The translations under genes were made by a program, and so were the position numbers. The notes under the pieces are model-generated. The model was not told the DNA's origin. It searched no databases and saw only the letters and a program-made list of their open reading frames with translations. A stretch of DNA of 64,000 nucleotides from Xanthocytophaga flava (lineage in GTDB: Bacteria; Bacteroidota; Bacteroidia; Cytophagales; 172606-1): NCBI GenBank assembly GCA_030068525.1, contig JASJOS010000005.1:577137-641136 (forward strand), read 5' to 3'. Position 1 is the first letter of the stretch; each line of letters begins with the position of its first letter. Of this stretch, positions 53,214 to 62,200 are shown one piece after another.

Positions 53214-55556
53214 TTATGACCTAACGGTTACTTCTTTTGGCGAGTTAGCCCACACTACGGTTTTCTCAACAGGCAACCGGAGTGATCGTACTTTTGGGGG
53301 ATTTGCGATCGCTAATCTAAAAAGAAATACAGGTCTTTGAGAATCTTTTATGACAAATAGCTGATTAAATTTCGGATGGAGAGCTTTAAGTTCATTTCTC
53401 ATGAACTCTGGTAATAAATTTGCATTATGATGATAATAGTTAAACAGATAAAGGGGGGCCATTACAGGTTGAACAGCCAAACCCATTGCATTTGCCATTA
53501 ACCAAACACGTTGAATAGCTTGGCCTGCATGTAATAAGCTAGTATTATCGCTTCCACTCACAGTAACCAGACCTACAGCAGACGAGTTAAGGATTAGTTT
53601 TTTACTAAACCTTTCCAATCCCTTTCCCTTCTGCCAATTTCGCAGCATAGAGATTACTTCAGGACTTTTTGCAAGTCGAAGGCCAAGAATATCAGATGAA
53701 GAAAGATCAAATGTACTTAAATCCAGTCCGTCTTCAGATAGTTTTCCAGTAGCATCAGGCCAGCGAAGTTCATGCTGAAAAAATTCCCGATGTCCTTCAG
53801 GATGTAGAAAACGTAATCTTTCACAGGCCGTAATTATGCTGGCAACATTTGTTAGTTCTGTTTCCTGATTCAGTATATGGAGAGAGCTCTCAGTGTTATT
53901 TTGCAGTACATTCTGTAGTTCAGAAAACTTCTCTTGTGATAAGACTGTACGGGAGCCGTTATTGCGGTTAGTAACCCGGGTAGTGATATGCTCTGTTAAA
54001 AATCCATCCAGTGGAGTAGAAGGCTCTGAAGAAATAGCATCACTTGCTATAAAAGAGATAACAGCAACAAGGGTTGAATTTTGTTTCTTCGGAAAGTGAG
54101 ATAGCTGAACATCATATCCCTTTTGTCTTGTTTTCAGAATCAGGTTTTCCAATGCTGCTCCCAAGCCTACATAAGCAAACACATTGTCAACATCCCAGAA
54201 GGAATAGGATCGGGATTGTTCCAGAAACAAAAACAGACGATTGTGTCTGTACAACCATTTCCAGGGTTGATTGTTGCCAGAAGAAGGAGCCAGATTGGCA
54301 GCCGTAAGCAACTCCAGGATTACAGATTTACTTAATTGCAGACTAGTAGGCTTTAAAGTAATTGTATCTGCCAAACGAATCATTTCCTCAGAAGAAAGAG
54401 GAGCTACAGGAGCAACCCATATGTTGTCAGTCTTATGTTCAGTAGTATTTCTAACTAATTCTTCCAGATCTACATAATATCGGCCAGACTCGTTGTATTC
54501 ATTTAGCATTATACGGCGGGATACATCTGCGGTAAGCCCTCCCCCAAAAGTAACAGCAGAAGCCAGTTGAGGCCATGTGGTAATACTTTGTCCTACTTCC
54601 AGAGCAGAGGCTTTAAGACGGGTTGAAAGAGTTTCAAATCCCACTATTGGCAACATATAAGGCAACTTCTCTTCACTTGTCTTTAATATTTTGGCTTTCT
54701 GAGGGTCCAGATGATCTATTAGTCCATGCAAAATTGGACGATTGGGTTCCAGATCAAATCGTTCCACATCTAATAATCCCCGATCACTGGCTTCCATTAC
54801 AATTGGAATACCTAATTCTCTTGCCTTATATCTGCATAAAATCTTTATATCAATTCCATCACATTCCTCAACCAATAGATCCAGCTTACCTCCTTTTGTA
54901 AAGAAGTCATCCATATTTTCTTCTGTTAACCCATCTGTATAACAAACTACATTCAGAAAAGGATCTATCTCCAGAATTTCACGTGCTACTGAAATTACTT
55001 TGGGTAATCCCAGATTATGAACACCGGTACGAATACGATTAAGGTTAGTAAGTTCCAACAGATCAAAATCAGCTAGTCTTACTTCCCCAAATAAACGCTC
55101 CATCGCCATAGTTACCGAAACAGACTGTCCAACAGATAATCCAACAACACCTATTTTCCGGGTAGAAAGAAATTTTTGTTCTTCTGGAGTAATCTTATAA
55201 TGATTACGACTTGTTCGCAGAAAAATAAACTCCTCTTTATCAACTATATGAACAAGCCTTGCTGACCAGGGATAATAGACCCATACACCATAGGAATAAA
55301 TATCTGTAGTACCCAAATGTGCATCTACTGCTTCATGCAACGTTTCTTTAGTAAACAACGTACTGGGATTCAAAGATTTGATCAGCTCTTCCAGTTGGTT
55401 TTTCAACTCATCAAAAACACGAATATGCGGGTTTTCTGCCAAAAGTTTTTTTAATTGCAGTTCATCCTCAACATTTGACAAATAAAAGAATCGAGGTTGA
55501 AACACCTGTTTTTGAGCACTATTTTCGGAAAGTCTGCTCTGTAGAAGTTCATGCAT
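53214..55556 (-). CDS. ThiF (E1-like)-nitroreductase fusion protein, Rv1355c type
   Basis: The 780-residue product joins two enzymes. Residues 125-300 are an adenylating E1/ThiF domain: GVVGLSVGQSVS (136-147), ADFDLLELTNLNR (162-174), VEECDGIDIK; no CxxC zinc pairs are seen. Residues 400-760 are an FMN nitroreductase domain with SSGNNQPWKW (425-434) and YVGLGAALENLIL. The N-terminal 120 residues are a family-specific part. This build is that of Rv1355c (MoeY-like) proteins, whose reaction is not established. E1-like plus nitroreductase is also the pairing that makes azol(in)es in some peptide products. It is followed by the FeeM-like acyltransferase gene. Confidence 0.8.
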   Translation of the reverse strand: MHELLQSRLSENSAQKQVFQPRFFYLSNVEDELQLKKLLAENPHIRVFDELKNQLEELIKSLNPSTLFTKETLHEAVDAHLGTTDIYSYGVWVYYPWSARLVHIVDKEEFIFLRTSRNHYKITPEEQKFLSTRKIGVVGLSVGQSVSVTMAMERLFGEVRLADFDLLELTNLNRIRTGVHNLGLPKVISVAREILEIDPFLNVVCYTDGLTEENMDDFFTKGGKLDLLVEECDGIDIKILCRYKARELGIPIVMEASDRGLLDVERFDLEPNRPILHGLIDHLDPQKAKILKTSEEKLPYMLPIVGFETLSTRLKASALEVGQSITTWPQLASAVTFGGGLTADVSRRIMLNEYNESGRYYVDLEELVRNTTEHKTDNIWVAPVAPLSSEEMIRLADTITLKPTSLQLSKSVILELLTAANLAPSSGNNQPWKWLYRHNRLFLFLEQSRSYSFWDVDNVFAYVGLGAALENLILKTRQKGYDVQLSHFPKKQNSTLVAVISFIASDAISSEPSTPLDGFLTEHITTRVTNRNNGSRTVLSQEKFSELQNVLQNNTESSLHILNQETELTNVASIITACERLRFLHPEGHREFFQHELRWPDATGKLSEDGLDLSTFDLSSSDILGLRLAKSPEVISMLRNWQKGKGLERFSKKLILNSSAVGLVTVSGSDNTSLLHAGQAIQRVWLMANAMGLAVQPVMAPLYLFNYYHHNANLLPEFMRNELKALHPKFNQLFVIKDSQRPVFLFRLAIANPPKVRSLRLPVEKTVVWANSPKEVTVRS

Positions 55557-55746
55557 AAGACGGTAATTAAAGATTTACGTTGTGGTCTGCTCTTACAAAA
55601 AATATGGAATTAATTCTTTTACTGAAAAAAGCATTGAAAATAATAAAATTATCAGCTTTACCCTCAAAAATTAGAAAAATTATACTACAACTTTCCACTT
55701 TTGCTTATTATTTTTTTATCTTCTACCTGCACATACATTCACAATT

Positions 55747-56217
55747 ATGAATACAGAACATGCATCCATCCGAGTCTTATATATTGAAGATGAGCCTCAT
55801 AACCGTAGTTTATTTGAAGCTACCTTCCAGAACGAATTTTCTGTTATTACGGCTCCTTCTGCAGCAAAAGGTTTGGAAATTTTAAAAGAAGATACTATTC
55901 ATGTTTTGATTACAGACCAACGAATGCCGGAGATGACTGGAATAGAATTTCTATCATCTATTGTAGAGACCTTTCCTGATCCTGTACGCATACTTCTTAC
56001 TGGTTATACGGAACTATCATCTGTAGTAGAAGCTGTAAATCAGGGACATATATTCTATTTTGCTACCAAGCCCTGGGATGCAGACAATCTGAAAACAATC
56101 ATTTTAAAAGCCTATGAACACTATCAGAAACAACATGAAGATAAAGAAGTAATAGAAAAGCTCACCAAAATTAATGAAGGGTTGGAGTTCCATCTCCGAC
56201 AGAAACTAATATCATAG
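55747..56217 (+). CDS. Single-domain response regulator
   Basis: The 156-residue product is a receiver domain with a short helical tail. E14/D15, D57 in VLITDQRMPEMTG, T86-type LLTGYT and K108 in ATKPW are all present, so it can be phosphorylated. It has no DNA-binding output. The body is a close paralogue of the receiver in the REC-kinase at 48831 (same DQRMPEM-GxEF and DPVRILLTGYT blocks). It is divergent from the ThiF-nitroreductase gene by 190 bases. Confidence 0.92.
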   Translation: MNTEHASIRVLYIEDEPHNRSLFEATFQNEFSVITAPSAAKGLEILKEDTIHVLITDQRMPEMTGIEFLSSIVETFPDPVRILLTGYTELSSVVEAVNQGHIFYFATKPWDADNLKTIILKAYEHYQKQHEDKEVIEKLTKINEGLEFHLRQKLIS

Positions 56218-56235
56218 GAAGCTTCTTTATTTATC

Positions 56236-56290
56236 AATGGCGGATAAAATCCTCTATATGATATTGATAGGATTTATCTGCCATTTTTTA
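56236..56290 (+). terminator. Terminator of the response-regulator gene
   Basis: Arm AATGGCGGATAAAATCCT (56236-56253) pairs with 56269-56285 with one bulge and one G-U pair, then a T run. It starts 19 bases past the stop. Confidence 0.8.
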
Positions 56291-56393
56291 TGAAGTCTTG
56301 GACTGTTTTCTGGTGCTTTTTTGTATTAACTTTCGCTGAAAAATCATCTCTGATTTTAATCAAACCACCCTGAAACCTATTGTCTGATTCTGT

Positions 56394-58379
56394 ATGAAAA
56401 AACTTCTCTGGCTCTTCCTTATCCTTCTGACAGGGGGAGGGCTTTTTGCGGCTTACCAATATTATCTTTCACCTCCTGAAAACTTCCAGGCTATTTATCT
56501 TGTCCCTAAAAATGCTATCTACATTATTGAAACCAGTGAGCCTATTAAAAGCTGGCAGAAATTGAGTAGTAGTAAGGCCTGGAAGTTCCTACAAACACAA
56601 TCCTATTTTGGAGAGCTAACATCTGGAGCCAATGCGCTTGACTCAATCATCAATGATAACAAAGAATTATTTGATCAGTTTGGCTCCAGACATGTATTAA
56701 TTTCTGCTCATAATTATAAGAGGACAGACTACGACTTCCTTTTTATTGTGGATCTCGAAAAGGCAGGTAAGCTCAAATTTCTACAGGATTATCTTACTAA
56801 TCTCAATGGACAGGCAGGCTACAGAGTGTCCCAACGCCAATATAATGGCATTACCATTACTGAACTATATGATAAACAAAGCAGACAAACACTATATCTG
56901 GCATTCATTTCAAACCTGCTGGTATGTTCTTATACTAACAGCCTTGTAGAAGCGTCTATTGACCAGCGCGAAGAACCTGTTATTGGAAGAGACATCCGGT
57001 TTGTGGAGATTGACAAGCAAATCGACAATGATGGAATGTTCAAAATGTATATGCAGTATAGCAATCTGGATGACTATATGCGCTGTTATCTGTCAGAGCC
57101 TAACGAATATGTGACTAGCCTTAGCAAAATGCTTGCTTACACAGCTACCACCATTGACATGGACGATGATGAATGGATTTCAATGAAGGGGGCTACCAAT
57201 ATCAACGATTCTGTTAGTTCATATATGAAAGCGATGCTCGAATCAGGTCGGGGAAAACTGGCGGCACAAGAGGTTATACCTCAAAGAACCGCTTTTTATG
57301 TGAGTATAGCTGTGAAGAACTTTGCAGAGTTTCATAATCGCTTTGAAAAAGTAATGCAGGAAAATAGTGAAACAGAATACAAAGAATATCAAAGCAACGT
57401 AAACAAAGTAGAAGGCTTCCTGAAAATTAGCCTCAAAGAAAATTTTATTAACTGGATGGGCGAGGAAGTATGCTTTGTACAAATGCAACCTCAAGGCCTT
57501 GGAAGAGCCAACGAATTTGCTGCGGTAATACAGGCAGATGATATTGACGAAGCCAAACGCCAAATGGAATTTATTGGTAAACAGATTCGTAAACGAACAC
57601 CTGTGAAAATTCGGGAAGTGGATTATAAGGGATATCCTATCCACTATATGGCCGTAAAAGGTTTCTTCAAACCGATTCTGGGTAAACTATTTCAGAAGCT
57701 GGATAAACCGTATTTTACATTTATAGATGATTATGTGGTATTTAGTAATCATCCTCAAACAATCAAAAGCTTTATTGACGATTATGAAGCAAAACAAACA
57801 CTTGCTGAACAGGAAGCCTACAAAACGTTTGTAGATAAGTTTGAAAGCTCTTCCAATATATTTGTTTATATTCAAACCCCGGTACTGCACAACAACCTCA
57901 AAGGCTTTGTATCAGCAGAGACATGGAAAGACGCGGAAAAGAACAAAAAATATATTGTAGCTTTCCCTGAAGTTGGCTTCCAGCTAACAGGTGAGGAGAC
58001 TTTATTTGATACTCGCTTTATTGTTCGTTATCAGGAACCATCAGAGGTAGCAGAACCTGTACTGATAGCTTCCACAGATTCTACTCTGGTTGTATCCGAT
58101 TCGACACAGGCAGAAGAGGAGGAAGAAGATGTGTATATTGAAGACCTAAGTACTGAAAAATATACAGAGAACTACCCGGATGGAAAGAAAAAATTAGAGG
58201 TGAGTATGAAAGATGGCTTCCGGGACGGTTCATACCGGGAATATCATGCCAATGGAGAGATCAAGATAAAAGGTCGCTACAGAGCAGACCAAAAAGATGG
58301 TACCTGGAAATACTATGATGAATCTGGGAAGTTGGTAAATCGCAAGAAATACGATAATGGAAAAGAGATCTTACATTAA
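56394..58379 (+). CDS. Membrane-anchored protein of unknown function with C-terminal MORN-like repeats
   Basis: The 661-residue product has an N-terminal signal/anchor helix (KKLLWLFLILLTGGGLFAAY). The long middle part (30-560) resembles DUF3352-like Bacteroidota proteins by its start (AIYLVPKNAIYIIETSEPIKS) but I cannot name it firmly. After an acidic linker (AEEEEEDVYIEDL), three MORN-variant repeats follow: YPDGKKKLEVSMKDGFRDG, YHANGEIKIKGRYRADQKDG, YYDESGKLVNRKKYDNGKE. Those are found in YwqK-like proteins. Probably faces the periplasm. It is monocistronic. Confidence 0.65.
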   Translation: MKKLLWLFLILLTGGGLFAAYQYYLSPPENFQAIYLVPKNAIYIIETSEPIKSWQKLSSSKAWKFLQTQSYFGELTSGANALDSIINDNKELFDQFGSRHVLISAHNYKRTDYDFLFIVDLEKAGKLKFLQDYLTNLNGQAGYRVSQRQYNGITITELYDKQSRQTLYLAFISNLLVCSYTNSLVEASIDQREEPVIGRDIRFVEIDKQIDNDGMFKMYMQYSNLDDYMRCYLSEPNEYVTSLSKMLAYTATTIDMDDDEWISMKGATNINDSVSSYMKAMLESGRGKLAAQEVIPQRTAFYVSIAVKNFAEFHNRFEKVMQENSETEYKEYQSNVNKVEGFLKISLKENFINWMGEEVCFVQMQPQGLGRANEFAAVIQADDIDEAKRQMEFIGKQIRKRTPVKIREVDYKGYPIHYMAVKGFFKPILGKLFQKLDKPYFTFIDDYVVFSNHPQTIKSFIDDYEAKQTLAEQEAYKTFVDKFESSSNIFVYIQTPVLHNNLKGFVSAETWKDAEKNKKYIVAFPEVGFQLTGEETLFDTRFIVRYQEPSEVAEPVLIASTDSTLVVSDSTQAEEEEEDVYIEDLSTEKYTENYPDGKKKLEVSMKDGFRDGSYREYHANGEIKIKGRYRADQKDGTWKYYDESGKLVNRKKYDNGKEILH

Positions 58380-58411
58380 CTTCGCAAGTTTGTAATAAGT
58401 CTTTACTGAAA

Positions 58412-58467
58412 ATAATTTCTAAAAAGTAGAATCTCAATCCCCCAAGATCCTACTTTTTAGAAATTAT
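58412..58467. terminator. Bidirectional terminator-like hairpin
   Basis: An 18-bp perfect A/T-rich stem (58412-58429 with 58450-58467, ATAATTTCTAAAAAGTAG) with a 20-base loop lies between the MORN-protein gene and the convergent small lipoprotein gene. Confidence 0.75.
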
Positions 58468-58557
58468 GAAATCATTTACTTTCTTACATACTATCTCTAC
58501 TTAGACTCCACTCCAGAAAACGCAAACCATTGTAAGATTTGATTTCAATAGCAGAAA

Positions 58558-58677
58558 TTATTTCTGCTTTACAAACTCAGGGATGCTATTGCTCTTGTAT
58601 ACCCCTGCTTTTGTAGGACGGTTAGATGCGCAAGACATAATCACACAAGCAGCTAACAAAGTGAAGATCAGTTTCAT
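58558..58677 (-). CDS. Small lipoprotein, 39 residues
   Basis: Too short for routine calling. On the minus strand from ATG 58677 the frame reads MKLIFTLLAACVIMSCASNR and ends IPEFVKQK. It has a basic start, hydrophobic core and a lipobox (VIMSC, lipid cysteine C16), leaving a 24-residue mature lipopeptide. The lipobox in frame with a good start makes a chance frame unlikely. Family not recognised; small lipoproteins of this kind occur in Bacteroidota next to many unrelated genes. A bidirectional hairpin is downstream. Confidence 0.75.
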   Translation of the reverse strand: MKLIFTLLAACVIMSCASNRPTKAGVYKSNSIPEFVKQK

Positions 58678-59049
58678 AGCCAGATATTTTATCGATTAAC
58701 AATTTATTTCGTTTATTAAAATTACTACTTCCTTCTTCTAACATCAATAGACTGCAAGAATCCTCAAAAGATAGTAATTATACGAAGGAGAATCTGGCGA
58801 AAATCTCACTTGAGACACTTCTCGGTAGTCTTTCTGCTATAGCATCACTCTATCATTTTAGCCGTGGTCAGTAGAATCTCAACTCAGGCTAAAATCTTCT
58901 TTCGTTATACTTAGTTTGTCTTACTTTACTACAAAAAAACAACTCAGTTTGGAATGAGTTTTGGGCTTAATCACAACTTTCGCAACTATTCAAATACTGT
59001 TCAAGTCTATAAGAAAAGAATTGAAGATGTGTTGATCAAAATAAAAATG

Positions 59050-59180
59050 GAACAGAAATAGAATCACTTTTTCTTTTGACTGGAGTTCTGTTCGCTTTTT
59101 AGAATATTCGAATTCTGTTCACTTTTACCTTTGATCGGAAATATGGTCAAAATTGTTGATGACTGGAACTACAGTCAGAT
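59050..59180. repeat. Degenerate inverted repeats
   Basis: GAACAGAA at 59050-59057 is inverted against TTCTGTTC at 59086-59093 and again at 59113-59120. GACTGGAGTTC near 59078 and TGACTGGAACTACAGTCA near 59159 recall the motif seen at 11893-11936. Confidence 0.45.
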
Positions 59181-59228
59181 TGTTGAAATATTCTAACCTT
59201 AATTATTTTCCTAGAATATCTGAAAATA

Positions 59229-59266
59229 AAAAAGCCTGCTATGCAAATTGCATAAACAGGCTTTTA
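59229..59266 (-). terminator. Terminator of the giant T9SS protein gene
   Basis: Stem AAAAGCCTG (59230-59238) with CAGGCTTTT (59257-59265), inner pairing ATGCAA/TTGCAT, and a T run on the minus strand. It is 24 bases past the stop at 59289. Confidence 0.8.
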
Positions 59267-59288
59267 AACGGGGCTTCACAAAAGTATC

Positions 59289-62200
59289 TTATCGGGTCAC
59301 TACCAGTTTCTTTGATAAGCGACCTTCTTTGGTTTTTACATATACAATATACATCCCTTTTGCGAGATTAGCTACATCAATCCGAACTGTATTTTCGCCA
59401 GCCTGTACAGATTGTGTGATTTGAATAACCTGCTGAGTTGTCATATTGGATATAGCTATTATTGCATCCTGATCTTCATTAACACTAAATCGCACATTCA
59501 CTTCGCTATCGGCAGGATTAGGGTACAAAGTCAATCCAGAATCTGTTATAGATGGACTTTCAAACTCTGCTTCTGTGGGAACATATGGTGATAATCTTGA
59601 ACCAGCTATTGGCAGTTCTTGTATACCTCCTGGTATCTGCCAGCCTACAGCCAGATTGTCATTTCCTTCACCAGCTTTATGTATGGCTTCGATATAATAT
59701 TTTTTGCCTTTAACTAATGTAATAACTGCAGAACGCTGAGTAGCAGACTTACCCCACTCTCTTGGATTGGTAGCCTCGCTTACATATGCAATCCGAGTTT
59801 TGGTAGCAGGACTTTCGTCTGAACTTAACCAAAGCTCGGCCTCAGCATCACCAGCAATCCAGAAAGTATACGTACCACTCACAGGAGGGCAAATATATCC
59901 TCTGATTCTACTGCGATAGTTATCTCCTACATTGGATGGCGCTTCAAAAAGAGTCAGTTGTGAGCTATTATCTGGTTTCTTATAAGCTGGAACCATTTCG
60001 GCAACATCCACAGCTATATTATTCCATTCTTCACGTCGAATATACCCTGTTGCAGAACAAGTAGTTGGCACAGCTTTATCATCTGATATGGTCCATACTT
60101 CAATACCCGATACATTAGCATACCCTCCAGATGTTTTTACATTGATAGTATTGTCTTTAATAGTCTCACGGAAGGGTCCAAGACGTTTCCATGTACCAGC
60201 AGTTCCGCTTGTATAATTTGACTGTACAGTCTTACCTTCCAGATAAACACTATAGGTTTGCGTAGCATCCTCTTCCCATACATACAGATACACATCATAA
60301 GTAGCATTCGGTACAGAAGTAAGTGCAACATTCACATTACGTCCTGTAATAGAACTATGAATCATTGAGGTACGATTCTCATCCGTTGCAGGACTTAAAG
60401 CAACAGAGGCCTTTTCCATAGATGTACCACTGTATGTATAATTTGCAGCATCAGAGCCACCCCATTCATGTCCATCAATAGTTAAACCAGGTCCATTAAG
60501 ATTAATAGCCCGGTAAAATCCTGTTTCAGGCTCTGGTTCTCCGGGTGTACTTTTTTCTTTGACAACTACTGTAACTACAGCAGAAGTGGTGGAAGCGCCA
60601 TTATCGTCATAAGCTAAAGCCGTTAAAGCATAAGTCCCCTTTTGTACATTTTTCCAGGTAATAGTATAAGGAGCTTTCATTGTTTCACCAATCTTGGTCG
60701 TACCTGAATAAAACTCCACCTTAATTACCTGTCCATCATTATCTGTAGCAGTAGCTGTTACTGTAATGGATTCTCCTTCTGTGAATGTTTGGTTGTTAGA
60801 AGGAGCCGTAATTGCAATTACTGGAGGCTGATTAACGGGGGCAGCTTTCACAACAATAGTCACAGGAGAAGACGTTGGGATACCACCTCTATTATCAATT
60901 GCCTTTGCAGTCAAGGCATAAGTACCAATTACCAGACTATTCCAGTTAAAAGCATAGGGGGCAGTAGTAGCTTCTCCTATTTTAATATTATTGGCATAGA
61001 ATTCTACTTTGGCAATTGAACCATCATTATCCCTTGCAGTAGCTGTGATAGGTGCAGTGCCTCCTTCCGTAAAGGTTGCATTATTGGATGGGGAAGTAAT
61101 TGATACGACTGGAAGCGTATTTGTAGTACTACTAGTAGCATTAATAACTATTGTTATAGGTGCAGATGTAGTCACCGCGCCTTTGTTATCTGTTGCTTTA
61201 GCAGTCAGTATATAAGTTCCTTCTTTTAAGGTAGTAGTAGTATTCCAGGGACTGGTGCTTTTTTCTGTAATTTTTGATTCATTTACAAAAAACTCTACCT
61301 TCTGAATAGTTCCATCAACATCTTTGGCATCTGTCATAATAGTAATATTTTGCCCTGTTGTATAGACACTATTTGCAGCTGGAGTAGTAATTCGGATAGT
61401 TGGAGCATTATTAGAAGGAGTTGGCGTTTCTACTACAGAAGCTTTTACTGTAATAACGACAGGAGTCGATGTAGTAGCAGTACCGCTATTGTCAGTAGCT
61501 TTCGCTGTTACTGAATAAGTGCCCAAACTAACTACATTCCAGTTGATAACATAAGGAGATGCTGTTGATTCTCCTATTTTACTATTATTAGCATAGAACT
61601 CTACTTTGGCAATACTTCCGTCACTATCACTTGCATTGGTAGTAATGGTTACTGTAGTTCCACTTATAAAAGACGTATTAGTAGTAGGACTTTTAATCAC
61701 TACCACTGGAGGTTGATTCGCAGTGGCTATCTTGATAACAATTGATACAACAGCAGAAGTAGTCACCCCTCCTTTATCATCAGTAGCCTTTGCTGTTAGT
61801 GCATATGCTCCAGCCGCAGAAGGAGTCCAGTCAATTGTATAGGGCGCTGTTGTTGATTCACCAATCTTTGTATTTCCCACATAAAATTCAATTTTACTTA
61901 CTTTTCCATCTGCATCTGATGTACTAGTATTAATAGTAATAGCATTCCCTAATGTATAGGTTGAACTCATTGCAGGAGAAGTAATTGCAACAGATGGTGC
62001 CTGATTTGGCGCTGTAACTGTAATATTAACTGCTGAAGAAGTAGTTACTCCACCTGCATTATCAATAGCTTTTGCCGTGATAGCATAAGTTCCTGCTGTG
62101 GTAGCTTTCCAACTGAAAGAATACGGAGAACTTGTTTTCTCTCCAACTTTTGTAGAGCCCACGTAAAATTCCACTTTAGCAATACTTCCATCTGCATCTG

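Larger units (their letters stand above)
58380..59288. other. Long intergenic stretch with a small lipoprotein gene and repeats
   Basis: About 910 bases. It holds the bidirectional hairpin at 58412-58467, the 39-residue lipoprotein gene at 58558-58677, degenerate inverted repeats with TTCTGTTC and ACTGGAGTTC motifs at 59050-59180, and the terminator at 59229. The part 58690-59030 shows nothing I can name. Confidence 0.6.
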
